This document shows positions 17,978 to 27,420 of a stretch of DNA of 40,900 bases, piece after piece (position 1 is the stretch's first letter; every line of letters begins with the position of its first letter). Location: NCBI RefSeq assembly GCF_036567905.1, contig NZ_DATCTO010000085.1, positions 1 to 40,900 of the forward strand, written 5' to 3'. The translations under genes were made by a program, and so were the position numbers. This DNA is from Candidatus Binatus sp. (lineage in GTDB: Bacteria > Desulfobacterota > Binatia > Binatales > Binataceae). The notes beneath the pieces are model-generated. The model made no database searches and was not told the origin of the DNA. It was given only the letters and a program-made list of their open reading frames with translations.

Positions 17978-18562
17978 ATGGCTATCAAGCGAGTCTGCGT
18001 CTATTGCGCCTCGAGTCGTCAGTGCGACGCCGCCTATCACGACGCCGCCGCGCGCCTGGGCCGCACGTTGGCGCGCAACCAGGTAACGCTGGTCTATGGC
18101 GGCGGCAGCGTCGGCTCGATGGGTCATCTTGCGGATGCGGCGATTGCCGAAGGCGGCCGCGTGATCGGCGTCCTGCCGCGTTTCATGTACGACCTCGAAT
18201 GGGGTCATCGCGGCCTGAGCGAGCTGCTGATCGTAAATGACCTGCACGAGCGCAAGCGCCTGATGATCGACGAAGTCGACGCGGTAATCGCGCTGCCCGG
18301 TGGATGCGGCACGCTCGAGGAGCTGTTCGAAGCGATCACGTGGAAGCGGCTTGGATTGTTCGGCGGCGCGATCGTGCTGGTCAACACTCTTGGCTTTTAC
18401 GCGCAGTGCGCGGCGTTGCTGGAGAGCTGCATCGAGCGGCGTTTCATGGACGAGCGTCATCGTGCGATGTGGTCGCTCGTCGACCGGCCCGAGGATGTGC
18501 TCGACGCGATCGCCGGCGCGCCGCCCTGGCCGCATGGAAATCGCAATTTCGCCGCGCTGTGA
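17978..18562 (+). CDS. LOG-family nucleotide phosphoribohydrolase (Rossmann-like)
   Basis: Enzymes of this family hydrolyse the N-glycosidic bond of nucleoside 5'-monophosphates; the plant LOG homologues activate cytokinins, and bacterial ones act on AMP or cytokinin ribotides. The 194-residue product has the full signature PGGCGTLEELFEAITWKRLG (residues 107-126), the N-terminal VCVYCASS strand and the GGGSVGSMG nucleotide loop. The start is the ATG at 17978 (MAIKRVCVYCASS); the open frame upstream to 17858 is discarded because the family begins just before the first strand. The gene converges on the RHH-decarboxylase gene with only four bases between stop codons. Confidence 0.92.
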   Translation: MAIKRVCVYCASSRQCDAAYHDAAARLGRTLARNQVTLVYGGGSVGSMGHLADAAIAEGGRVIGVLPRFMYDLEWGHRGLSELLIVNDLHERKRLMIDEVDAVIALPGGCGTLEELFEAITWKRLGLFGGAIVLVNTLGFYAQCAALLESCIERRFMDERHRAMWSLVDRPEDVLDAIAGAPPWPHGNRNFAAL

Positions 18563-18566
18563 AGCG

Positions 18567-19400
18567 CTAGCGTTCGATTTTGCGGATGGCCGCGGTCTGG
18601 TCGCGAGAGAGATCGGCTTTGAGGAACTCCTCGGTGCCGGGCGTGCCGAGTTCGAACTCCGGCGTGTGATGAATCTTGATCGTCACGTCCGCGGTCCGGC
18701 AATCGAGCATATGGCCGCCGGCCGAGCGGTCGGCAGTGATGAAATGCAAATGATAGCCGGGCACGTTGACGCCGCGCAGATAGTCCGGCGTGAAGAATCC
18801 GACGATGGTTCCTTCGACGCCGTGAAACTCGAAGACCGGTTCTTCGCGCACTGCCTGTTCCAGGCCGACTGATTTGTCCTGTTTGGCGACTGCTCGAGTC
18901 TTCACGTAGTCGAAGCGCCCCTCGATCCTGAGCGCATGGAAGATGTTCTGCGACGGCAGCATCGTGGCGACCGCCGCGAGCATTTCAGCCTGATCGCAGG
19001 GGCGATCGAGCCGCGCGCTCTCGTCGGCCTTGAAAAAGCTCACAGTTGCAAAGGGCGTACGCGTCGAATCCTCGACCGGATGCGCGTGGCCGTCGGCGCG
19101 CACCTGGAAGACCTTGCCGTCGAGTTCGATCATCTCGCCGTCGAGTCCGTCGAAGGTGCCCAGGCCGAAATCGCCGTGAGTCTTCAGCTCGCCCATCGTC
19201 ATGTCGCCGGTGGACACACCTTCCATCAGGGCGTTTACGGTCGAGGTTTGAAATACGGTCTGATCTTCGTCGCCGAGGAGCCGCTCGAGCGCCTGCACGA
19301 TGATCGCGGACAGGCTTTGTCCGGTCTGTTTTCGCCGCGCGCCGAGCTGGCGCGCGAGCGCTGCTGGCAGATGGACGCGAAGGGTGAGCCGTTGAGTCAT
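18567..19400 (-). CDS. Acetolactate decarboxylase with N-terminal ribbon-helix-helix domain
   Basis: Residues about 49-277 are alpha-acetolactate decarboxylase, which converts 2-acetolactate to acetoin. The family landmarks are present: TSTVNALMEGVSTGDMTMGE, GTFDGLDGEMIELDGKVFQ, and the metal site PGYHLHFITADRSAGGHMLD with H217, H219 and H230. R161 lies in the usual arginine region. Residues 1-44 are extra and read as a CopG/Arc-type ribbon-helix-helix (RLTLRVHLPAAL, then a helix to TGQSLSAIIVQALERLL). I know of no standard domain arrangement like this. The ATG at 19400 lacks a Shine-Dalgarno but follows the stop of the RND adaptor by 10 bases, so translation is probably coupled. As the last gene of the efflux operon it could be a metabolite-sensing regulator, an autoregulated enzyme, or both. 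The decarboxylase call is firm; the RHH call is by pattern. Confidence 0.88.
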   Translation of the reverse strand: MTQRLTLRVHLPAALARQLGARRKQTGQSLSAIIVQALERLLGDEDQTVFQTSTVNALMEGVSTGDMTMGELKTHGDFGLGTFDGLDGEMIELDGKVFQVRADGHAHPVEDSTRTPFATVSFFKADESARLDRPCDQAEMLAAVATMLPSQNIFHALRIEGRFDYVKTRAVAKQDKSVGLEQAVREEPVFEFHGVEGTIVGFFTPDYLRGVNVPGYHLHFITADRSAGGHMLDCRTADVTIKIHHTPEFELGTPGTEEFLKADLSRDQTAAIRKIER

Positions 19401-19410
19401 GGGGAGAAAA

Positions 19411-20556
19411 CTATTTGGAGTTGGCTACGGGTTGTACGTTTTCGCCGTCGCGGGCTGCTTGGCCCAGGTTGACTGCTACTTTGTCGGTCTGGTTGATACC
19501 GCTGATGACCTCGACCATCTGCCCGTTGTCGTAGCCCAGCCGCACCTCGGCGAGGTGCAACTGGTTATTGCGGACTACGGGCACATAGACCTTGCCGTCG
19601 CGGAACACGAGTGCGTCGTCGGGGACCACCGGGGATCCGGCGCCCATTTTGACCGTGAACTCGGCGGTCGCGTACATGCCGGGATAGAGCGCCTGGTTTT
19701 CGTTGGCGAGATCGACCTCGACCAGCATCGTGCGCGTGTCGGGGGACAGCGCTTCGGGATGGCGCGTGATGGAGCCGGTGAATTTTTGCCCGGAGTAGCC
19801 GGCGGCCGTAATCGTCGCGGCGTCGCCGTTCTTGATGAACGGCGCGATGTTCTGGGGCACGTACGTGAACACGCGCAGGGGAGCGTACCGGGAGACAGCG
19901 ACGATCGCTCCCGCGCCGGGTGTGCCGGGAGTCGTGCTCGCGGGCACGAGATGGCCGGGATCGATGTAGCGCGCGGTGACGACGCCGTCGAAGGGCGCCG
20001 TGATCGTCTCGTAGGCCTGGTTGGCGATATCCTGTTCGAGGGTGGCTTTAGCCTGGAGCCTCGCGGCGTGGGATTCATCGGCCGCCTGCGGCGCGATGAC
20101 GCCTGCGCGCAGCAGGGCCTGATTGCGCTTGTCGGTGACGACGGCGAGGTTGTAGTTGGCGCGGGCGTTGGCGACCTGCTGATCGAGCTCGGGCGACGTA
20201 AGCACGGCGATCAGTTGGCCCTTGCGCACGCGGTCGCCCTTATCGACCTTGATTTCCTTCAGGTAGCCGGGAACTTTTGCGTATATTTCGGTCTCGTCGA
20301 AACCGCGAATGGTGGCGGGCAGCTTCAGATCGCGCGTGGGCGGAGCGAGCGACACGTCGGCGACCAGCACGTGCGGACCGGCTTCGTTTTCCCGCTCGAG
20401 TGCCGACGTCTGGCGGCCGATCCATAGCTCGCGGGCGAGCACCAGGCCGGCGGTCGCGACCAGAACTATCACAATGGCGGCGACCCATCCGGCAAAGAAA
20501 GCCTTCCCGGGGGCGGGCACGCTGAAATTTTTCGGATCGTCTTCCATCTCAGACAT
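19411..20556 (-). CDS. RND efflux periplasmic adaptor (membrane fusion protein)
   Basis: The 381-residue adaptor links an inner-membrane RND pump to an outer-membrane channel. It has one N-terminal membrane anchor (about 20-42), split biotinyl-lipoyl halves (AKVPGYLKEIKVDKGDRVRKGQ at about 93-114 and ITAPFDGVVTARYIDPG), a helical hairpin between them, and beta-barrel and membrane-proximal domains to the C-terminus (PEALSPDTRTMLVEVDL, ALYPGMYATAEF). There is no lipobox, so it is anchored by the helix. Its ATG lies three bases after the stop of the pump gene, so the two are translationally coupled. It is followed by the RHH-decarboxylase gene. No outer-membrane TolC-like gene is in this operon. 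Confidence 0.94.
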   Translation of the reverse strand: MSEMEDDPKNFSVPAPGKAFFAGWVAAIVIVLVATAGLVLARELWIGRQTSALERENEAGPHVLVADVSLAPPTRDLKLPATIRGFDETEIYAKVPGYLKEIKVDKGDRVRKGQLIAVLTSPELDQQVANARANYNLAVVTDKRNQALLRAGVIAPQAADESHAARLQAKATLEQDIANQAYETITAPFDGVVTARYIDPGHLVPASTTPGTPGAGAIVAVSRYAPLRVFTYVPQNIAPFIKNGDAATITAAGYSGQKFTGSITRHPEALSPDTRTMLVEVDLANENQALYPGMYATAEFTVKMGAGSPVVPDDALVFRDGKVYVPVVRNNQLHLAEVRLGYDNGQMVEVISGINQTDKVAVNLGQAARDGENVQPVANSK

Positions 20557-20559
20557 ATC

Positions 20560-23500
20560 CTATGCGCCGGGCAGGTTGATTGCTTCGATCTCGGCGTCGC
20601 GTTGATGTTTGCCGACCAGGCTGCGGCTGAAGATCGAATACACGGCCGGCACAACGAACAAGGTCATCATCGTCGCCGCGAACAGTCCGCCGATTACGGC
20701 GCGCCCGAGCGGGGCATTCTGCTCGGAGCCCGAGCCGAGCGAAAGCGCCATCGGCAGCATCCCGAGAATCATCGCGAGCGCGGTCATGATGATCGGGCGG
20801 AAGCGAATGCGGCCGGCCTCGATGGCCGCGGCGAGCGGACTGTAGCCTTCCTCGCGCAGCTCGTTGGCGAAAGTGATCAGCAGGTTGCCGTTGGCGACGC
20901 CGACACCGACCGCCATGATCGCGCCCATCAGCGATTCGACGTTGATGGTCGTACCCGTTATCGCAAGCATCCAGAGCACGCCGGCGAGCGCGCCCGGCAC
21001 CGCCATCATGATGATGAAAGGCTCGAGCCACGATTGAAAGTTCGCGACCATCAGCAGGTACACGAGGACGATGGCCAGGATCAGTCCCTCGCCGAGGGTG
21101 AGGAACGAGTCGTGCATCGCCTGGCTCTGGCCGCGGATGACGACGTGCGTGCCGGCGGGCAACGGGCCGAGGTTGTCGATCTCGTGCTGCACGGCGGAGG
21201 TGACGCTGCCGAGGTCGCGGCCCTCGACGGCCGCATCGACGTCGATCACGCGCTGCACCGTATAATGCGCGACAACCGCGGGATCCCATCCGTGGGTGAT
21301 CGTGCCGAGGTTGCCAAGCAACTGGGGCTGGCCCTGCGTCCCGGTGGCCGAAGGGGGAGTGCTCAGCGGTATGTTCGACAGCGTGGCTACGGAGTCGATC
21401 AGATGCTGTGGCGCCTGCGACACGACGCTGTAGTTGACGCCCGATTTCGGATCGAGCCAGAAGTTGGGCTGCAACAACATCGCGCCGGAGAGCATGGAGA
21501 GCATGCTCGAGGCGACCTGTTGCTGCGTGATGCCGAGTTCGAGCGCCTTGGCGCGATCGACGTTCACGCCGAAGGTCGGATAGTCCTGCGGCTCGGCGAT
21601 CCTGAGATCGCTGATGCCGGGAATCAGCCTCATCCGATCTTGCAGCCGCAGCGCGATGTCGTAGTCGGTTTCGAGGTTGTTGCCGTTAATCTGCGCGTCG
21701 ATGGCCGCGGGCAGGCCGAAATTGAGCACCTGGCTGACGATGTCGGCGGCCTGAAAGTAAGAGGTGACGTTTGGATATTGGCGCTTGAGCAGGTCGCGAA
21801 TCTTACCCTGGTAGATGGCGGTGGGCTGATGATCGGGCTTCAACTGAATCAGCACGTCGGCATCCTGCGGACCGATCGAGTCGGTATGATAAAACGCCAA
21901 ATTGTACGAGATCGGCAGTCCGATGTTGTCGCTGATGCCTTGCAGCTCATCGGCAGGGATGACGGTACGAATCGTGCGCTCGATATTGTCCACCACGAAC
22001 TCGGTGTGTTCGACGCGGGTTCCGGTCGGCAAACGCACGTGCAAGCTCATCATGCCGGCGTCGATGCGGGGGAAGAAATCCTCGCCGACCACGAACAGCA
22101 TTGCCAACGAAGACAGAATCAGGATGGCGACGCAGGCCAGCGAGAAATTCCGGCGCGCGATGAACTTGGCGAGTGCGAAGCGATACGAGTGCTTGAGGCG
22201 CTCGAAGCGGGCGTCGAAAGCGCGGACCACGCGGGCCCAGCGGCCTTCGCCGAGGTTATCCTCGTGCTCTTCGGGGAGCAGCAGACGCGCCATGGTGGGG
22301 ACCAGGGTGCGCGAGAGCAGATACGACGTGAGCATCGCGAAAACCACCGCCAGCGCGAGCGGGGTGAACAGGAATTTCGCGACTCCGGTCAGTAGCACGA
22401 CCGGAAAGAAGACGATGCAGATGGCGAGCGTGCCGACAAAGGTCGGCCCGGCAATCTGCGAAGCGCCGTCGAGAATCGCGACCAGCAGCGGCTTGTGCAT
22501 CGCGTGGTTGCGATGGATGTTTTCGACTTCGACGGTCGCGTCATCCACCAGCATCCCGACCGCCAGCGCGATTCCGCCCAGCGTCATCGTGTTGATCGTC
22601 TGCCCGGTAAGCTTGAGACCGATGATGGCGGTCAGAATCGACAGCGGAATCGAAGTGATGACGATGATCATGCTGCGCGGCGAGCCGAGGAACAGCAGCA
22701 CCATGATCGCGACCAGCAGCGCGGCGGTGACCGCCTCCTGCACGACGTCGCGCAGCGCAGCGCGAACGAATTGCGACTGGTCGAACGTGAGCATCACGTT
22801 CAAACCCTTGGGCGCGGTGGCGCGGATGTCAGGCAGCTTGGCTTTGACCGCATCGACGACCGTCAGCGTCGAGGCGTCGGCGTGCTTGACGACGAGCAGG
22901 TAGGTGGCCGGCTGTCCGTTGAAGCGCACGACGTTGGTTTCGGGCTGATGCGAGTCGGTGACGGGAGCAACGTCACCGAGGAAGACGGGCGCGCCATTGC
23001 GGTACTTGATCGGCAGCTGGTCGAAGTCGGAGACCTTCGGCACCGACATGTTCAAGTCGACGTTGTATTCGTAGTTGCCCATCTTGGCGGTGCCCGACGG
23101 GATGACGACGTTGGTCGTGGCGAGCGCGTTGCCGACGTCGTAGGCGGAGAGCCCGTTGGCGTAGAGCGCGTTGGGGTCGAGGTTCACCATCACCGCGCGG
23201 CTGACGCCGCCCAGCGGAGCGGGCGAGGAAAAGCCGGGAATCGTAAAGAGCTGGATGCGGATGAAGTTGAGGCCGTAGTCGAACAGCTTGCTGGTCGAGA
23301 GAACATCACTGTAGATGTTGAGCTGCGCAACCGGAACGTTGCTGGCGTTGTACGAAATGATATTCGGGGGCTGGATACCGCGCGGCATGGCGCTCAGGAT
23401 GGTCTCGGAGACAGCGTTGATCTGCGCGATCGCGCCGCCGACATCGCTGCCGGGATAGAAATAGACTTTGAGCATGCCGATGCCGTTGATCGAGTCGGAT

Positions 23501-23745
23501 TCGATGTGCTCGATGCCGTTGACGGTGGTCGAGTAGGCGCGCTCGGAGATGAGAACCATGCGGCGCTCGACGTCGAAAGCGGACAGACCCGGGTAGCTCC
23601 ACACCACCATGACGACTGGCAGATCGATCGACGGGAAGATGTCCACGTTCATGAGGTTGAAGGAGAGGACGCCCAGGACGAGCATCAGCAGCGCCATCAC
23701 GGCGACGGAGAGCGGCCGGCGAAGCGCGAGGCGAACAATCCACAT
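20560..23745 (-). CDS. RND multidrug-type efflux pump, AcrB/MexB-like
   Basis: A 1061-residue inner-membrane proton-driven exporter with the RND duplicated layout: an N-terminal helix (RRPLSVAVMALLMLVLG), a large periplasmic porter domain, six helices, then the repeat. The proton relay aspartates are in GMLVDDATVEVENIHR (about residues 396-411), as in AcrB. The second half has LMVANFQSWLEPFIIMMAVP and MGAIMAVGVGVANGNLLI; the second-half motif is NGN where others vary. The sequence resembles the group of RND proteins paired with single-adaptor operons in Acidobacteria and Deltaproteobacteria, which export drugs or metabolites. The ATG at 23745 has no Shine-Dalgarno. A weak promoter-like pair (TTGAAA/TGTTAT) lies at 23797-23827. 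It heads the operon pump-adaptor-RHH/decarboxylase. Confidence 0.95.
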   Translation of the reverse strand: MWIVRLALRRPLSVAVMALLMLVLGVLSFNLMNVDIFPSIDLPVVMVVWSYPGLSAFDVERRMVLISERAYSTTVNGIEHIESDSINGIGMLKVYFYPGSDVGGAIAQINAVSETILSAMPRGIQPPNIISYNASNVPVAQLNIYSDVLSTSKLFDYGLNFIRIQLFTIPGFSSPAPLGGVSRAVMVNLDPNALYANGLSAYDVGNALATTNVVIPSGTAKMGNYEYNVDLNMSVPKVSDFDQLPIKYRNGAPVFLGDVAPVTDSHQPETNVVRFNGQPATYLLVVKHADASTLTVVDAVKAKLPDIRATAPKGLNVMLTFDQSQFVRAALRDVVQEAVTAALLVAIMVLLFLGSPRSMIIVITSIPLSILTAIIGLKLTGQTINTMTLGGIALAVGMLVDDATVEVENIHRNHAMHKPLLVAILDGASQIAGPTFVGTLAICIVFFPVVLLTGVAKFLFTPLALAVVFAMLTSYLLSRTLVPTMARLLLPEEHEDNLGEGRWARVVRAFDARFERLKHSYRFALAKFIARRNFSLACVAILILSSLAMLFVVGEDFFPRIDAGMMSLHVRLPTGTRVEHTEFVVDNIERTIRTVIPADELQGISDNIGLPISYNLAFYHTDSIGPQDADVLIQLKPDHQPTAIYQGKIRDLLKRQYPNVTSYFQAADIVSQVLNFGLPAAIDAQINGNNLETDYDIALRLQDRMRLIPGISDLRIAEPQDYPTFGVNVDRAKALELGITQQQVASSMLSMLSGAMLLQPNFWLDPKSGVNYSVVSQAPQHLIDSVATLSNIPLSTPPSATGTQGQPQLLGNLGTITHGWDPAVVAHYTVQRVIDVDAAVEGRDLGSVTSAVQHEIDNLGPLPAGTHVVIRGQSQAMHDSFLTLGEGLILAIVLVYLLMVANFQSWLEPFIIMMAVPGALAGVLWMLAITGTTINVESLMGAIMAVGVGVANGNLLITFANELREEGYSPLAAAIEAGRIRFRPIIMTALAMILGMLPMALSLGSGSEQNAPLGRAVIGGLFAATMMTLFVVPAVYSIFSRSLVGKHQRDAEIEAINLPGA

Positions 23746-23951
23746 AAGGTGCGCCGAAGACCGTAGTTAAGTTCGCGGTCGTGGCAAAGGGCGATGATAA
23801 CACATAATCAGCGAGCGCGATTTTCAAAATATGGGACGGCGCCGAGCAAGGCAAGTTTCAGTGGCTGAACGGAGGAATTCATATAGTCAGTGGCGAAAGC
23901 CCAGCCGCTGCGCCTGAGTAAGGAAGAAAAGATGCGGACGGCGTGCGCGCT

Positions 23952-25007
23952 CTACGGCACTGGGGCGGCGCCGAGCAGGCCGGCAGCCTCATCGTAGCCG
24001 AGCATCAGGTTCATGTTCTGGATCGCCTGACCCGAGGCGCCTTTGCCGAGGTTGTCGATCGCGGTTATCACGAGCAGGGTTTCACTGCGCCGATCGAGGA
24101 TGAACGCCAACTCGCAGAAATTGGTGGCGCGCACGTTGCGCAGCTCGGGCAGTTCTCCCGGTTTGAGGATGCGCACGAACCGCGACTTGGCAAAGCTCGC
24201 CTCGAAGGCGGCGTGGACGTCGCTCTCGGTCGTGCCCGCGCGCGGGCGCATAAAGATCGAGCTGAGCAGGCCGCGGGTGATCGGCAGCAGATGCGGCACG
24301 AACAACAGCGCGATGTCGCGGCCGAGCGCGGCGGAGATTTCCTGCTCCATCTCGGGGACGTGGCGATGGTTGCCGACCTTGTAGGCGCGGAAATTCTCGT
24401 TGACTTCGGCGAACAGCTGCTCGATCGACGCAGCCCGGCGCGCGCCGGTCGTGCCCGACTTCGCGTCGATGATTATCGACGACGGCTCGATCAAGTCGCG
24501 TCGGATGAGCGGCAACAGCGCGAGCAGCGCGCCGGTCGGAAAGCATCCGGGCGTCGCCACCAGGCGCGCCTCGCGAAGCTCATGCCGATGGAATTCGCTT
24601 AGCCCGTAAACCGCCTCCGCGAGCAGTTGCGGCGCGGGATGTTCGATGCCGTAAGTGGCGCGGAACTGTGCCGCATCCTTGAACCGGAAATCCGCCGACA
24701 GGTCCACTACCTTGAGGCCGGCCTTGATTAGTTCAGCGGTATGCACGGTGCCAACCGTCTCGGGCAGGCATGAGAGCACGACCTCGGCGCGGTCCTGGAC
24801 CAGGTCGGGACGCAATTCCTCGAACGGCGGCAAGTCGATGCCGGCCATGTGGCGGTAAACGTCGGCGACCTCGCGCCCGGCGTAATGCTCGGAGGTGAGC
24901 ACGCTCAGCTCGACGAACGGATGGCTGGCGAGGATGCGGACCGCCTCGATACCCGAGTATCCCGAGGCGCCGACCACGGCCACCTTGACCTTGTCGTGCG
25001 TAGCCAC
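23952..25007 (-). CDS. argC: N-acetyl-gamma-glutamyl-phosphate reductase
   Basis: ArgC catalyses the third step of arginine synthesis, the NADPH reduction of N-acetylglutamyl phosphate to the semialdehyde. From the GTG at 25007 it has 351 residues. The NADP loop is VVGASGYSG (residues 11-19) and the catalytic cysteine is C155 in ATPGCFPTGA. Other family segments are SADFRF, SGTTGARR, KVGNHRHVPEMEQE and FVPHLLP. An in-frame GTG at 25055 would add 16 residues with no Shine-Dalgarno; AAGGAG lies 16 bases before the chosen start, so the choice is tentative. No other arginine genes are in the window. It lies 75 bases after the cyclase gene on the same strand. Confidence 0.95.
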   Translation of the reverse strand: MATHDKVKVAVVGASGYSGIEAVRILASHPFVELSVLTSEHYAGREVADVYRHMAGIDLPPFEELRPDLVQDRAEVVLSCLPETVGTVHTAELIKAGLKVVDLSADFRFKDAAQFRATYGIEHPAPQLLAEAVYGLSEFHRHELREARLVATPGCFPTGALLALLPLIRRDLIEPSSIIIDAKSGTTGARRAASIEQLFAEVNENFRAYKVGNHRHVPEMEQEISAALGRDIALLFVPHLLPITRGLLSSIFMRPRAGTTESDVHAAFEASFAKSRFVRILKPGELPELRNVRATNFCELAFILDRRSETLLVITAIDNLGKGASGQAIQNMNLMLGYDEAAGLLGAAPVP

Positions 25008-25082
25008 TTGGCGAATCTCAATGCTCCTTTGCGAATTGCGGTCGGAGCCACTCACCTAGCATGATTGCGCACACCGAGCCAG

Positions 25083-27311
25083 TTACTTGGTATCGAACTC
25101 GAAAGTCATTTCGGCCGGCGGATGCTCGGGGTCGGCGGCGGCGAGTTTGTCCAGGTACAGCCGCACCGGAGTGTCGTCGGGGTGCGCCTCGCCCAAGCGC
25201 TTAAGCTCCTGGCGCGCCGACAATACGTCGCCCGCGCGAATCATGGTCAGCGCGTCGGCGAAGCGGCGATAGAACGAGGGATCAACGCTGTCGTTGTCGC
25301 GCCCGGCGACGTGAACGATCGGCACAAACACCTGTTTGCCCTTGACCTTCACCAGCCCGAGCTCGCGGGCGATGTAACCGGCTCCGGCTTCGCTGTAGGT
25401 CACGCGGCTGACCAGCAGATGCACCTTGAATTGGCGCGTCAGACCCTCCAGCCGCGATGCCAGGTTGACCGTGTCGCCGATGACGGAGTAGTCGAAGCGG
25501 TTTTCGCCACCGAAGTTGCCGACGATCGCGTCACCGGTCGCGATTCCCACGCCGATGTCAATTTCGGCGAAGCGCGGGTCATGCTCGCGCATCGCTTGCA
25601 GCTCCGCGAGCATCGCCAGCCCGACATCGATCGCCGCGCGCGCGTGATTGGCCACCTCCAGCGGCGCGCCCCAAAACGCCATGATGCCATCGCCGCGAAT
25701 CTTGTCCACGACGCCGCCGCTCTCCATGATGTGGTCGGTCATCTTGGTCATGTAATCATTCAACAGCGCCACCAATGCCACCGGGTCGGTGCGCTCGGAG
25801 AGCCCGGTGTAATTCACAATATCGGCGAACAGGATGCTCATGTGGCGACGCTCACCGCCGAGCTTAAGCCCGTCGCGCTGGTCTAGCACCGTCGCGATCA
25901 CGTCGGGATGCAGGTAATGCTCGAAGGCGACGCGCAAGTGGCGCTTTTCGCGTCCTTCGGTGATGTACCGATAGCCGGCCAGGAACATGTACATGAGAAT
26001 CGCGGTGAGCAGGGGAAAAACGACCCCGATCACCAGGCCGTCGTGAAGCAGCCGCGTCTGAGCGTAAGCGAAGTAGCCGACCAGCAGGATCACGCCCAAC
26101 GCGGCAGACGACAGCGCCGACAGCCACGCGACGCCAAGCGACATCAGCACACCCATCAGGATCGTGGCGACCAGCGCGATTTCCTGAGCCTCGATCGGGC
26201 GGCGAATGAAGTCGCCCTGAATCAGGTTGTCGATCGCGTTGGCGTGGATCTCGACGCGCGCCATGTCGCCGTTGACGGGAGTTACGCCGCGATCGCCCAG
26301 CCCGTGAGCGGTCGCGCCGATCAGCACAATCTTTCCCGCCAGTTTGTCCGGCGCAATCCTGCGATTGATGATGTCCGAGACCGAGTAGTGCGGGAATGGA
26401 TTGGCGCCACGCCGGAAATTCACCAGCATCCGGCCGTTGTCATCGACCGGTATCCGCTGGCCGGCGACCGACACCCCCGACACGCCGTTGGGATCGAGTC
26501 CCAATACCATTGGCGCGCCGCCCGCATACGCGTCGGCGACGGCGATAAACAGCGGCGCACAGTAGCGGCCGTCGAAACGGATTACCGTCATCTCGGTGCG
26601 GATTTCACCGTCGGCGTCCGCGTCAACGTCGAAGTATCCGGTCGAGTGCGCGGCCTCGTCGAGCAGCACGTACGCAGGCAGATACGCCCGCGCCTGAATC
26701 AAATCGTGAGGCTTGCCTGGAGCCTGTCGTACGATTCCGTAACCGAGCGGTCCGGGCGGTCGAATCTGGTCGAGGAACCCGACCGCTTTGACGCTTCCGG
26801 AATGAGCCTGGGAATGGTGGCCCTCGAACGCGTAACCAAGCACGGTCAGGCCCTGCGATTTCAGCGCGGCGGAAAATGCCTGGTCGTTGCCGGGACCCAG
26901 AACCTCGCCGATCGCATCGTGCTTGAGGCCAAGTCCCGCGAGCTTTTCGCCTATTTCCCCGCGCGTTACATCGCTCTTGTCAGGTTCGCTGAAGATCGCA
27001 TCGAAGCCTATGACGTTGACCTTGTAGTCCTTGAGCGCATCGACCAGCCGCGCAAGCACCAGCCGCGGCCACGGCCATTGCCCAAGCTGCGCGATACTCC
27101 GGTCATCGATCGCGGCGATCGCGACCAGGCCCGAGGACGGATGCGCAGCGATGGTATTGATTCGAAGGTCGTACGCGATCAGATCCATCCGCTCGAATGC
27201 GCCGTGGAAGCGGTCGTGGGCGGCGAACATCAAACCCAGCAGCACGATCCCGAACAGGAAGGTGCGCCACGAGAATCTGAGAGCCGTGTGTGACCGTTTT
27301 GCGCTCGCCAT
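25083..27311 (-). CDS. CHASE2-domain adenylate/guanylate cyclase
   Basis: A membrane receptor that would make cAMP or cGMP in response to an extracytoplasmic signal. The 742 residues run: N-terminal membrane helix (15-32), extracytoplasmic CHASE2 domain (about 40-370, including AIDDRSIAQLGQWPWPR and LIGATAHGLGDRGVTPVNG), three membrane helices (about 375-445), and a class III cyclase domain (about 485-665). The metal aspartates are D497 (FADIVNY) and D541 (KIRGDGIMAFWG). The transition-state Asn/Arg pair is in VIGDTVNLASRLE, and K537 sits at the purine-selective position, favouring ATP. A C-terminal TPR-like helical tail follows. The ATG at 27311 has no strong Shine-Dalgarno. It is third in line after the FecR and barrel-like genes, an arrangement common for CHASE2 cyclases. 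Confidence 0.92.
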   Translation of the reverse strand: MASAKRSHTALRFSWRTFLFGIVLLGLMFAAHDRFHGAFERMDLIAYDLRINTIAAHPSSGLVAIAAIDDRSIAQLGQWPWPRLVLARLVDALKDYKVNVIGFDAIFSEPDKSDVTRGEIGEKLAGLGLKHDAIGEVLGPGNDQAFSAALKSQGLTVLGYAFEGHHSQAHSGSVKAVGFLDQIRPPGPLGYGIVRQAPGKPHDLIQARAYLPAYVLLDEAAHSTGYFDVDADADGEIRTEMTVIRFDGRYCAPLFIAVADAYAGGAPMVLGLDPNGVSGVSVAGQRIPVDDNGRMLVNFRRGANPFPHYSVSDIINRRIAPDKLAGKIVLIGATAHGLGDRGVTPVNGDMARVEIHANAIDNLIQGDFIRRPIEAQEIALVATILMGVLMSLGVAWLSALSSAALGVILLVGYFAYAQTRLLHDGLVIGVVFPLLTAILMYMFLAGYRYITEGREKRHLRVAFEHYLHPDVIATVLDQRDGLKLGGERRHMSILFADIVNYTGLSERTDPVALVALLNDYMTKMTDHIMESGGVVDKIRGDGIMAFWGAPLEVANHARAAIDVGLAMLAELQAMREHDPRFAEIDIGVGIATGDAIVGNFGGENRFDYSVIGDTVNLASRLEGLTRQFKVHLLVSRVTYSEAGAGYIARELGLVKVKGKQVFVPIVHVAGRDNDSVDPSFYRRFADALTMIRAGDVLSARQELKRLGEAHPDDTPVRLYLDKLAAADPEHPPAEMTFEFDTK

Positions 27312-27420
27312 CGTTACCGATTCGAGCTTAACTCGACGGCGCGGGCGCTGCTAACCGCGCTCGCCGACGCCGCGAACGTCCACCACGCGCGCTTTGCGCA
27401 TACGCGCGAAAGGTCGCCGC

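Noticed and set aside
23797..23827. Promoter-like TTGAAA/TGTTAT pair upstream of the RND pump
   Set aside because: The spacer is 19 bases and the -10 is poor, so I mention it only in the pump entry.
23890..23997. Possible 35-codon plus-strand gene with a purine-rich upstream stretch (MAKAQPLRLSKEEKMRT...)
   Set aside because: GTG start with no properly spaced Shine-Dalgarno, and its second half overlaps the 3' end of argC on the other strand; no support beyond an open frame.
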